From Emiliania huxleyi CCMP1516 (taxonomy: Eukaryota; Haptophyta; Isochrysidales; Noelaerhabdaceae), in assembly GCF_000372725.1 (NCBI RefSeq), contig NW_005198801.1, forward strand, positions 6,050 through 66,808: DNA of 60,759 bases. The letters run 5' to 3'. The translations under genes and the position numbers were made by a program. Of this stretch, positions 1-8,383 are shown piece after piece. Every line of letters starts with the position of its first letter. The first letter of the stretch is position 1. Below the pieces are notes generated by a model. It made no database searches and was not told the DNA's origin. It was given only the letters and a program-made list of their open reading frames with translations.

Positions 1-500
1 CAAAAGTACGTGCAGCAGCAGATCGGCCAGACGGGACAGCTGTCCGGCTCCGCGACCAACCTCGTCGCGTCGGCCGTCGTCTCGCCCATCTACGTGGTCG
101 TCACCAACCCGCTCTCCCGCCTCGAGGTCATCATGCAGACCAACTCGATCAAGGGCAAGTCCATCGGCCCCTTCGAGGCAGCCCCGCCCGCCTGCACCCC
201 TCGCCCCTCCTGCTCGCGCCCCTCGCCAGTCACCGCTGTCGAAACTACAGCGGCAGTCTTCCCTTGCAACGGTCACCCCCCCTCCCCCCCCCCCCCCCGT
301 GCCGCGGTCAGGCTGTGCGCGAGCTCGGTGCCCACATGGCCAAGTTTGGCCTCAGCGGCATCTTCCGCGGCCAGGGCATCGGCATCTTCAAGGGCATCAT
401 ATCGCTGACGCTCTTCCACGAGGGCCGCCTCTTCCTCACGCGCCAGTTCAAGGCGTACAACGTCCGCACGGGAAAGATCCCGGCCACCGCCACCGCCTGA
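1..500 (+). CDS. mitochondrial carrier (SLC25) family protein, 3' part
   Basis: C-terminal part of a mitochondrial carrier-type inner-membrane transporter; the 5' end lies outside the window. Exon A runs to 177 and carries a carrier-signature-like stretch (NPLSRLEVIMQT, a degenerate form of Px[DE]xx[KR]x[RK]..Q). Exon B is 312-500 and carries FRGQGIGIFKG followed by a membrane-helix stretch, as in the last carrier repeat. The two exons join in phase 0 if the intron 178-311 uses a GC donor (GAG|GCAGCC) and an AG acceptor (GGTCAG|GCT). No GT donor gives an open frame at this point. The Asp/Glu of the signature is replaced by Ser, so the substrate cannot be inferred. The frame and family-like sequence are seen; the carrier assignment rests on family knowledge. 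Confidence 0.75.
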   Translation, partial: KVRAAADRPDGTAVRLRDQPRRVGRRLAHLRGRHQPALPPRGHHADQLDQGQVHRPLRGSPARLHPSPLLLAPLASHRCRNYSGSLPLQRSPPLPPPPPCRGQAVRELGAHMAKFGLSGIFRGQGIGIFKGIISLTLFHEGRLFLTRQFKAYNVRTGKIPATATA

Positions 501-1641
501 GCTGCGCACCGCGGAGCATGCCACGCGGCCCTTGAGGGCTGGGTAAGGCATGCCATGTCACATGCACATGATCGGTCGTCTCTTCTGTGATGGTGGGTGG
601 GCCTTAGTGGGCGGGAGTCTGTTGGGCAGGGCAGGGCGGGGGGTAGGGGCGGGGGCTGTCCGTGACACGACGCCGCGCCGTAATTTATCGGGCGGGCGGG
701 CGGGCTGCGTGCAGTGCGTCGCGGACTGAGGTGGCGCTGCAAGCGTCTGTGTACCGTGGACCAAATAGTCGGGGACGGTGGCGACGCCCCGATCTTTGTT
801 TGCGGGCCGTGTACTTCTACTTCAAACTAACGTGAAAACTCGTCGTCTGCAAAAAAGTCAGCGGCCCACCACAAATAAATAAATAAAAACGGACACCTCT
901 ACTAGGAGATGGGTAAAAAGGAACAGGTCCCCGCCCTGCGGTCTTTGTGTAGGGTTCTTTGTGGGTGTGGTCGGCGACTAGCCGGGGTCGTCCTCCCGAT
1001 GGGGGACTAGCACACTAGCCGTCTTCCACATGGTCCCTCGGGTCCCTGCTGCTCCTAATCTCTTCGTACATCCTCCTGCTGATCTCCGCAACGTCCTGCT
1101 CCCTCCCTCGTCTCGCCCTGCGCGACTGCTCCGCCTCACCGTCGTCCGCCCTGCGTCGTCTGGTGACGGGTCCTCCATAGTCGGTTGAGGTCGCCGCCCT
1201 CCTCGTGCCTCTTCCCAACGTTCCCTCGGCGGTCGATGCCCACCACACCCGAGCAATGGCATTGAATTTTGGCAATGGCATACTCGAGTATGGCGCAGCA
1301 CGCCCGCGCAAGATGGGTGTACCACCGCCGGCCGTGCTGCCCGCTGGGGTACACCTGCTCGCGCTGGCCACACTGAGACACTGTATGGCAAGCGCGGCGC
1401 CCAGGTCGACGGACGACGACATACACACACATACACACCCGCGCACATATGCGGCCATGCACACAACTGCAACTCTGCGCACAGGTGTGGCGACGAGCGA
1501 GTCGTGGGCGGTAATCTGTGTATGCACTGCGCTACAGAGTGCCGCCGTGGCACGTGTGGGGTGTAGGAGGCCGCGATGGACTCGTCTCCACCCTCAGCCG
1601 CAACACCGCTCGAGAAAGCCTTGATTCGTGGTGCTTTGCGG
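501..1641. other. intergenic, no gene seen
   Basis: Contains overlapping low-complexity reading frames on both strands but none with a recognisable domain or signal peptide. A CA-rich dinucleotide stretch lies at about 1419-1450 and a short AAATAAAT run at about 874-887. This is probably the 3' flanks of the two convergent genes. Confidence 0.4.
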
Positions 1642-2235
1642 CTATGAAGGAGGCGAGTCCGACTGCATGCCAAAGGCCGAGGCGTAAGGGTCCGGGCGCG
1701 GCGAGTCAGGCCCCTCGGGTTCAGAGTCGGCCGCGGGCGCGAGGTTGTCGCTAGGCAATTTCTCGGCCTTTGGCTGGTTTGAAGCCGACTGCGCTCGAGC
1801 CCTCTGAATGAAGTAAAAGAGAAGCACAGCGCAGGCAGGGCCGATGAGAATAATAGCAATCAAGGTCTGGTGCTTCTTAACCCAAGTGCGTTGTTTGGAG
1901 GAGGGGGAGGAGGGAGCAGCAGAGCGTTTCTTGGCCTTGGAGGTGTGGCTGTTGCTCTTGCTCTTCGCCGCTTTGCTTCCGGCACCGCCGCCGCCGACGC
2001 TTCTGCTGGTCTCATTGTCCTTCTTTTGCCGTGCTCTCTTCTTCGGAGAAGCATCACTCGCGTTCGCAACATCTTTTTCGGATGGCTCAGAGGTTGGAAT
2101 TGCTTCAGCCTGTGCGGAGGCCGCGGCCGGCTTCGCTGCGGGCGGAGAGCCACCCGCTGGCGACACGGCTGGCGGCGGAGGGCTGGCCGCCAGGACCACC
2201 GTCAAGCAGCAGAGCAAGAATGGTGCGACAGGCAT
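1642..2235 (-). CDS. secreted or type I single-pass membrane protein, unknown
   Basis: 197-residue protein on the minus strand. The Met at 2235 is chosen over the longer frame starting at 2400 because it begins directly with a signal peptide (MPVAPFLLCCLTVVLAAS). A Pro/Ala/Ser-rich stretch follows, then a Lys/Arg/Ser-rich stretch (KKRARQKK and KSKSNSHTSKAKKR). One hydrophobic helix (about residues 130-150, LIAIILIGPACAVLLFYFI) comes next, with an acidic, Pro/Ser-rich tail. Predicted topology: basic luminal or extracellular part and a short cytosolic tail. No family recognised. A promoter-like motif shared with other genes here lies just upstream (2285-2345). Confidence 0.6.
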   Translation of the reverse strand: MPVAPFLLCCLTVVLAASPPPPAVSPAGGSPPAAKPAAASAQAEAIPTSEPSEKDVANASDASPKKRARQKKDNETSRSVGGGGAGSKAAKSKSNSHTSKAKKRSAAPSSPSSKQRTWVKKHQTLIAIILIGPACAVLLFYFIQRARAQSASNQPKAEKLPSDNLAPAADSEPEGPDSPRPDPYASAFGMQSDSPPS

Positions 2236-2284
2236 TGTGCGGGCTGACGTGTGGAAGTTTTGACTTCTCTTTTTTCGGCCATAC

Positions 2285-2345
2285 AAGAATTTTACGAAGA
2301 AACTCCCTCGCACAAGAAAGCGGATAGAAAACAAGAACACAACGC
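2285..2345 (-). promoter_or_regulatory. recurrent promoter-like module, copy A
   Basis: Read on the minus strand it has a TTGTGCGAGGGAGTTT..GTAAAATTCTT core about 50 nt upstream of the ATG at 2235. The same core recurs upstream of PEX5, the PX gene, ALDH and the gene starting at 49594, always in the sense of the downstream gene. Function as a core promoter is an inference. Confidence 0.4.
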
Positions 2346-2823
2346 ACTCTCTCGCATTACAAGGGTCTATGTCATGTCGGGGAGGACAAGACAGATCCAC
2401 CGAGCATGGACAGCCTCAGAACGTGTGGCAATCGGAAGTTTCGCTGCGTTTCTTCTTTTTGTGTTACGGATACTAGTGATGCTGCACTAGGCGGCCCGGT
2501 TTTAGCAAAAAGCAGATACGACGCCTTTTTTCGCAAAAGCAGAGACACCCACACCGCGCTTGGTGTCCAGTCCGACCGAGCCTGGCTGTTCTTCACCTTT
2601 CTATATACATACAGATACAGTCGAGAAGGGAGAGACAGCACCGGAACTGGGACGAAAAAAACGAAAATCGGGCACGGGATAAACACGGAGGCACGTAGTG
2701 ACGCAAGGGAGTCTACGTAGGCGACGGTGGCGTCCTCCGACGCCACGCGGCGAGCCTGAGCTCGTCGCAATCTCATCCGCCGCCGCGAGCGAGCTGCAGC
2801 GCGACTGACATTGCACCCCACTC

Positions 2824-2945
2824 ACAGTTATTGTTATGGTGTTATGGCTCTCGGGGCATAGCAGCCCATAACATGTTCTTGGGTGTTATGGCTGTTATGG
2901 GCCGGCCCCCTAACAGCCATCACACACCATAACATGTCCATGTGC
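2824..2945. repeat. GTTATGG inverted repeats
   Basis: Short inverted repeats of GTTATGG/CCATAAC: several copies face each other around a GGGCCGGCCCC centre near 2902-2912. This can fold into a hairpin. No coding potential. Confidence 0.5.
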
Positions 2946-3194
2946 TATGAGAGAGCCGTCCCGGATCCACGGTGTGAATGACATGACAAACAAAAAAACA
3001 CAAACACATCTCTCTCTCTGACATGCGCTGGGCCTGCAGCGACAGCCACGACCGCGTCGACCAGCTCGCCTCGTCCTCGTGCTGCCGCTTGGAGAGCTTG
3101 TTGCGCACCTTGTCCTTCATCTGGTAGTGGTGGTAGAACAGTGGTGGTAGAACAGCCGCTTGACTGCGTTGCACCACCCTTGGCCTGTGGGTAT

Positions 3195-3545
3195 GAGAGT
3201 TTCCGGCAACCCAGAGGGAAACCAAAGGGTCCCCAGCACTTTGCGTTAGTTTCCGGAAATTTCGAGGGAAACCAGAGGGTGTTTGGTGCTCCATTCTGGC
3301 AACTCTCAAGTTTCCCTGAGTCTGAGCTGGTCTGGGGCAAAATCTGCAAACCCCCGGCAAAATTACCGGGTATTTTCCAGGTATACCCGGGGGTTATACC
3401 CGCAAAATACCCCGGTATTTGCCGGTTCGGCTTATTTTGGGCCCAAACCAGCCTCAGACTCGGAGAGAATTGGTTTTCAAAAATCTCTCTCAGACTCGGC
3501 TCAGAGCCCGGAAAATTTGATGGTTTCCCCGGAAACTAGAGAGGA
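3195..3545. repeat. long imperfect inverted repeat (foldback), about 350 bp
   Basis: Left arm segments (GTTTCCGGCAAC..GGGAAACC, CTGAGTCTGAGCTGGTCTGGG, CCGGCAAAATTACCGGG) reappear in reverse complement order on the right (CCGGTATTTGCCGG, CCAAACCAGCCTCAGACTCGG, GGTTTCCCCGGAAAC). The centre is near 3390. It is followed by two copies of AACGAAAGGGAGAGAGAG at about 3545-3600. More AT-rich than its surroundings; non-coding; resembles a foldback MITE. Confidence 0.6.
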
Positions 3546-3957
3546 AACGAAAGGGAGAGAGAGATTTTTAGCAATACCAAACAACGAAAGGGAGAGAGAG
3601 TTTTTTATTAACCAAGCAAGAAGAAAGGGTGCTGGAGAGAAACACGGAAAAGAAACGAGGCAACGTGCGAGAGGAAACATACAGCGTGTGTGTTTTCTTT
3701 CTTTCTTTACATACAAGCCTAACACCACCCGCCAAGGTTTCGAACAGGTACATTTGTACGTCGGTGTCCGAGCGCGAGAGGGCCGTGCGCGCCACCGTCT
3801 TTTTTCCCGCCGAAACAGAAAATGAAGAAATACCGCGGCTAACTTCTCGGCGCTTGGCGCTTCGACTCTTTTGGCTCTTCAGCCAGGTGCGCGCGCTGTT
3901 CGAGCTTTGACACGTTGTGTATTCGCGCCGCTACAACGTTGGATTCGCACGTTTCCA

Positions 3958-5267
3958 ATGAGGAGAGACCTCGCGGCCACCCTGCTGCTGGTCGCTCTTC
4001 TCTTCGCCTTCCCGCTCCACGTTCTGCAAGCATCAAACTCGGGCCGCATTTCTCACGAGACGAACCGGACACCAGTGGTGACGGATGGTGGGCTCCCTGC
4101 GGCTCGACGAGCACGTGGAGCGCCGGCAATTTGTGCCGACGACAAAAGCAGCATACCGCGGATCGTTCATCAGTCATGGAAGGAGAAGAGACCGCCGCCA
4201 CCACTCGAGCCACTCTCAGCCCGCTGGCGATCGCTGAGCGGGTGGGAGTACAGGCTCTGGACCGACGAGGACAACGAGCGGCTCTGGAAGGAGCACGCGC
4301 CCGAGCTGATCGACGTCTTCTCCGCCTACAACGACACGCCGCACACGGTCCGCGACGGCCACGAGGTCGGGGCCTCTGTGCGTGAGGGCTACGAGATCCA
4401 GCGCCCGACGGGGATCCGGAGGGCGGACGCGAGCCGGCTGCTGTACATGCACGTGCACGGCGGCGTCTACGCCGACCTCGACGTGATACCGTGCGCCGCC
4501 GGCCACAGGTGGCCTGCGGCGGCTAGCACTCTTCGGACTCAGTGCCCAGGCCAGCCATAGGTGTGGCGACAGCATCGACGGGCTGCTCCACAAGCCGCTC
4601 GTCCTTGTAAGCCTCACGCCCGGCCCCGCAACTCCGTCGCGCGTCTGATTGCGGGGAGCTTCGCCCACCGCCCCGCTCCTCCCAGGTGAGAGAGCCCGGG
4701 CAGAGCAAGCGGTCGAGGCACACGCGGTACGTGACCAACTTCTTCATGGCGTCAGCGCCGCGCCACCCCTTCTGGAAGCACGCCCTCGGCCTCTTGCGCC
4801 CGCGCGCGCGCCACAAGGACGTGATGAGCGCGGCGGGGCCCTACTTTCTCAACGCGGCGTGGGAGTCGTACTCGAAGAAGCGGACGCGGCGCTGCGGGGC
4901 GTCGACCCGATCCGCGGACGCGCCGCTCCCCTACCACGAGCTGCAGGAGGCGTACGCCGTCCACTTTTGGGCGGGCACGTGGCACGTCCGGAACCTTGCC
5001 ACCGCGATGCCGCGCGGGCTCGACACAATCATCTTCGACCGCACGCAGCAGCTGTGGCTCGGCGTCAACCACAGCGAGAATTGCGCCGCCGCCGCGCCAG
5101 ACCTCCGCTTCGTTGAGGAGACGTGGGCGTGCTACGACTCGCTCTGGCCGTGCCCACGGCCAACGTGGGCTCGCTTTGATCGCGAGTGTGGCGGGATCAA
5201 ATCTCAATGCCCGAGCCAGGCGGCGGCGGAGAACGAGTGGTGGCGGAGAAGCGGCGGGGTGAGATAG
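3958..5267 (+). CDS. GT32-type glycosyltransferase (DXD sugar-binding region)
   Basis: 386-residue type II membrane or secretory-pathway glycosyltransferase in three exons: 3958-4490, 4561-4606 and 4686-5267. The frame joins in phase 2 and phase 0 with GT-AG introns. The N-terminus is a hydrophobic signal anchor (LAATLLLVALLFAFPLHVL). The GT32 signatures follow in order: IPRIVHQSWKEK, then RADASRLLYMHVHGGVYADL ending in the DLD (DXD) metal/nucleotide-sugar site, then FMASAPRHPFWKHAL in exon 3, then a W/H-rich C-terminal stretch (AVHFWAGTWH). By family knowledge such enzymes transfer a sugar from a nucleotide donor in the Golgi; the donor and acceptor cannot be read from the sequence. Start chosen because it gives the signal anchor immediately. 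Confidence 0.85.
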
Positions 5268-5562
5268 ATGACAGTCTCTCTCTCTCTCCTCATGTTCAGT
5301 CAGTATTCACACACATGTTCACATCACAGTTCAAAAAACGAATCGCAAAAGACAAACTCGCTGGTTTTGGCATTGAGAAAACATTCGTGTGTGCAAATCC
5401 TTGCGGCGCATGTTGCGGCGGCGAGCCTGCGCCCTCGCCCGCCCGCTCCCGGGCCGCGGGCTCCGCAAACACCGCAAAGCGAGGTGAATACACAATGTGA
5501 ATACACAAACACATTGAGGGCTCATTGGGCCAACATGACATTGCTTTTTTCAGGTATAGGCC

Positions 5563-6527
5563 TCACGTCTGTTCGTGTTCCCCCCTTCTCGCGTTGCTCA
5601 CATATTGGGTGCCGGCCTCGGCCGCGACGCCGTACACGTGCGTCTGCAGAGGCAACCTCCACAGCGCGAGCCGCTCCGTGTGTGTGTGCGTGTCGTCCTC
5701 GACCCACGAGGCGATTGGCGGCGGCAAGCTGAACGGCACGCGCTCAAAGTCGATCATCGAGTGCGAGCCGCGCGACACGCGGTCAAAGTTGCGGTTGGAG
5801 CCGTCCTTAAGCCGGTAGGTTGTCTGCAGCAGGTACCTGTTGTGAAGTAGTCAACAGTTATGACTCTTAGTTGATCAGAAGTAGCACTGGCGTGCGGGAC
5901 CGCTGGCATGCCGGACCTGCTCCCGCTGCGCGACCAGTGATGCAGCACGCGCAGCACCTCCTCCGGGTTGAGGTGCTGCGTCATCTCGCGCGAGAAGATG
6001 AGGCCCGCGGTCGCGCGCGGCGGAGGCTCCACCACCAGGTCTCCCACCCGAAACTCGACCCCCGCCGTGCCCTCGAACTCCGCCTGCAGCCTTGCGATCT
6101 GCGGCCGAGCAATGTCGACGCCGGTGTAGTGGACGCCGAGCCGCGCAAAGGTGGGCAGCATCAGCCGCATCCACGTAAAATCACCGCAGGGCGCGTCGAG
6201 CACGCTCCTCGCCCTGGTGCGGCCGAGCGCAGCCGCCAGCGCGATCCGGGCGTTGGCGGACGCCTCCGCCGTCGAGCCGGTGCCCGAGAGGGGCAGGCTC
6301 GCGTTTCCGTGCTGCCAGGTGCCAGATTTGTAGATCTGCTCAAACATGCTCTGGCGGGCCACGTCCTCCACACCAAGGGCGGCCTGAGGGAGGAACGGAG
6401 CGCCCGTGTAGGCCTCCATCGCGTGACGAAGCCAGTCGAGCTTGTCGGCCAGCACGGCCGGCCTGTCCAGCGAGGCGAGGCTTCCGTTCCCGCTCGTGGC
6501 GAACGCGTCCACGTCGAGCCGCCGCAT
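5563..6527 (-). CDS. class I SAM-dependent methyltransferase
   Basis: 294-residue protein from two exons, 5917-6527 and 5563-5836, spliced GT-AG in phase 2 (AGCAG|GTCCGG ... CAACAG|GTACC). Motif I is SVLDAPCGDFTWM (SAM-binding Asp-Gly-type loop with the unusual DAPCGD form). Motif II is YTGVDIARPQIARL, and motif IV/V is FRVGDLVV and FSREMTQHLNPEEVLRVL. Exon 2 gives the C-terminal substrate-domain part (MIDFERVPFSLPPPIASWVEDD). The DAPCGD..GVDI pattern is common in eukaryotic plankton methyltransferases of unknown substrate. There is no obvious signal peptide. Convergent with the GT32 gene. Confidence 0.8.
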
Positions 6528-6818
6528 CCAGGCGACTGCCCGCTATGCTTCGCCGTGCTCCGCCAGCACGACGGTTGCCCAATATAATAAATAAATAAAT
6601 ACAACGGACATCCCAAGCTAGGGCTGGGTCGAGGACAGACACGTCCCCACCTTTGCAGGATTTTGCAAAAGCGAGGGGGGAGGGCGCATCGCCGCGCGGA
6701 GAGGGCTGGGCACAGGGCACAGGGGATCTCTCTCGCATAGGATACGCACTCGGCGGCACGAGGGCAAGGCTGGGCGTCCTATGTTTGTGCTCCCCCCCGG
6801 ACCCCTCGCTCTCGGGCA

Positions 6819-7415
6819 CTAACCATCTGACCACTCATCGACGGGGCTTGGCGAGCGGCCGCGCTGCGGGGCAGGGCTGGTGAGAATGGGCTCTGGCCAC
6901 TCGCCCGTGCGGTTGTAACCCCGCATCTGTCGGACAGAGGCCTCGACCGCCCCTCGCGGCAAGCTCTCGAGCATCTCGAGCAGCTCGCCCGCCGCCATCG
7001 CCGCCTCGAACTGCTCCCTCATGCCGAGCGCGCCGCATACCCTGCGGACCGCCTCCTGCTGCACCTCGTCCGGCGTATCGGTTTCATAGCCGGACGAGTC
7101 AGCGGAGGCGGCCCGCTTGGCGGGCGGAGAGTCGGGCGACGGCGAGCGCGACTGGCGCGAGGGCCCGCTGCCGCGCGCGGACAGCGCGTTCTTGTCAACG
7201 AGACGGGGTCCAGCATCGGCACGGCCCCTGGCACCGCGGCCCTTGCCGCGCTGCTGCTGCCCACGCTTCCTGCCCGGGTTAGGGACAGTGAAGGAGCAGC
7301 CGCGCACTCCGCCGCCGCTGGGCGGCGGCGGCACGCGCGCGGCGGCGGCCGGGCCCGCAGGCGCGGCGGGCTGGCCATAGACTGAGATGAGACCGCCAGT
7401 GGTGTGGGAGTCCAC
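6819..7415 (-). CDS. Arg/Gly/Pro-rich hypothetical protein
   Basis: 198-residue open frame. The N-terminal half is Pro/Gly/Arg-rich with a basic GRKRGQQQRGKGRGARGRAD stretch resembling RNA-binding RGG-type sequence. Then comes an RS-like patch (SRQSRSPSPDSPPAKR) and a better-ordered predicted helical region (VRRVCGALGMREQFEAAMAA, LLEMLESLP) of about 60 residues. No domain is recognised. The helical region has normal Glu/Met/Tyr use, which argues that it is a real protein and not a GC-driven open frame. Confidence 0.45.
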   Translation of the reverse strand: MDSHTTGGLISVYGQPAAPAGPAAAARVPPPPSGGGVRGCSFTVPNPGRKRGQQQRGKGRGARGRADAGPRLVDKNALSARGSGPSRQSRSPSPDSPPAKRAASADSSGYETDTPDEVQQEAVRRVCGALGMREQFEAAMAAGELLEMLESLPRGAVEASVRQMRGYNRTGEWPEPILTSPAPQRGRSPSPVDEWSDG

Positions 7416-7435
7416 CGCGCACCGCGCTGCGAGTC

Positions 7436-7563
7436 TGTCGTGTCCCTTGTCAGGAGCAGGAGAGCCCCACCTGTCCCCCTGATCGTTCTTCCAAAATCCT
7501 GCTCGTGCAGGTGGGGACCCTGTCCTCGTCCCATCCCTCGTTTGGCGTCTCTGGTTTCTTTCT
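7436..7563 (+). repeat. dispersed repeat, copy 1 (second at 51330-51460)
   Basis: About 125 bp, nearly identical to 51330-51460. The shared block begins at TCCCTTGTCAGGAGCAGGAG and ends at the CATCCCTCGTTTGGCGT / TTTCTTTCTT run. It sits just upstream of the minus-strand gene at 6819-7415. Confidence 0.75.
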
Positions 7564-7717
7564 TACACTCGCCGCACACCCGCCGCCCCCGCGCGCGCCC
7601 CACCCCGGCCGGGAGAAAGGGGAGTGACAGTTTGGGATTGAAAGCCGAGTACCTAGCACTCCATGTGCGACACGCCGTATTTTTTTTCTCGCAGCCCAGC
7701 GCGCCCTGTAGTCGTGC

Positions 7718-8008
7718 ATGCCGCTGATCCGCCGCGAATACCAGGAGACGGCCACCTTCATCGTTCAGAGCATCGGCAAGCTGGTGGTCGGTTCGGAGAT
7801 CGGCGGGACGGGGCAGAAGAGGAAAGACTACTCAAAGAAGCAGTCGCGCGCGGAGCGGCGCGCCACGGGTGCGACCGACCAGGCGCAGCAGCGCAAAGAG
7901 GTCTTGGCCGGCACGGTGGTTCTTGCGGTGCTCCTCTTCTTCGCGCTGTACGGCCTCTGGGCTACGATCCAGGGGAATGAGCCGAAGCGCACTCGCCGCA
8001 GCAGGTAA
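7718..8008 (+). CDS. small single-pass membrane protein
   Basis: 96-residue protein: a polar, Lys/Arg/Gln-rich N-terminal 60 residues (KRKDYSKKQSRAERR), one clear transmembrane helix (VLAGTVVLAVLLFFALYGLW, about residues 62-82) and a short basic tail (KRTRRSR). Positive charges on both sides of the helix make orientation unclear. No family recognised. Start is the first ATG after a poly-T/CAG-like sequence; an upstream non-coding exon is possible. Confidence 0.6.
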   Translation: MPLIRREYQETATFIVQSIGKLVVGSEIGGTGQKRKDYSKKQSRAERRATGATDQAQQRKEVLAGTVVLAVLLFFALYGLWATIQGNEPKRTRRSR

Positions 8009-8383
8009 CGGTGTGAGAGATGAAGGGCCTCGTGTGGTAGAAGTCCGTGTGCGCGTAGCCTCTGGACGGCACTTTCGGAGCGGCGCGCTAAAATTCGTTC
8101 AACAAAAAGCCATTCGAGCCCACGCGACACCACACAAGAGAAGTGCTGAGAGAATAAGAGGAGATACACACATACGCGCGCGACCACCCCTCTCTCCACA
8201 CATACGGCTTTAGACCACACCCAGCTGCGCGGCGCGAGAGCGCTGAGCCCCCCGCGCCATCCACCGCCTTCAGGAGTCCCTGTAGTGTCGCGCGCGTCTC
8301 GGCCCACAGCACTCTGCGACTCTGGTCTCTCGCTGTTGTCGAGGCCTCCCGCCCGTAGTGCAAAGCGCCTCCTCTCTGGGCCC
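8009..8383. other. intergenic between convergent genes
   Basis: 3' flank of the small membrane protein and of PEX5. No gene or clear repeat seen. Confidence 0.4.

Noticed and set aside
978..1859. 293-codon minus-strand open frame
   Set aside because: Arg/Ser/Pro/Cys-rich composition typical of GC-driven open frames, no domain, and it overlaps the 3' end of a better-supported gene on the same strand in another frame.
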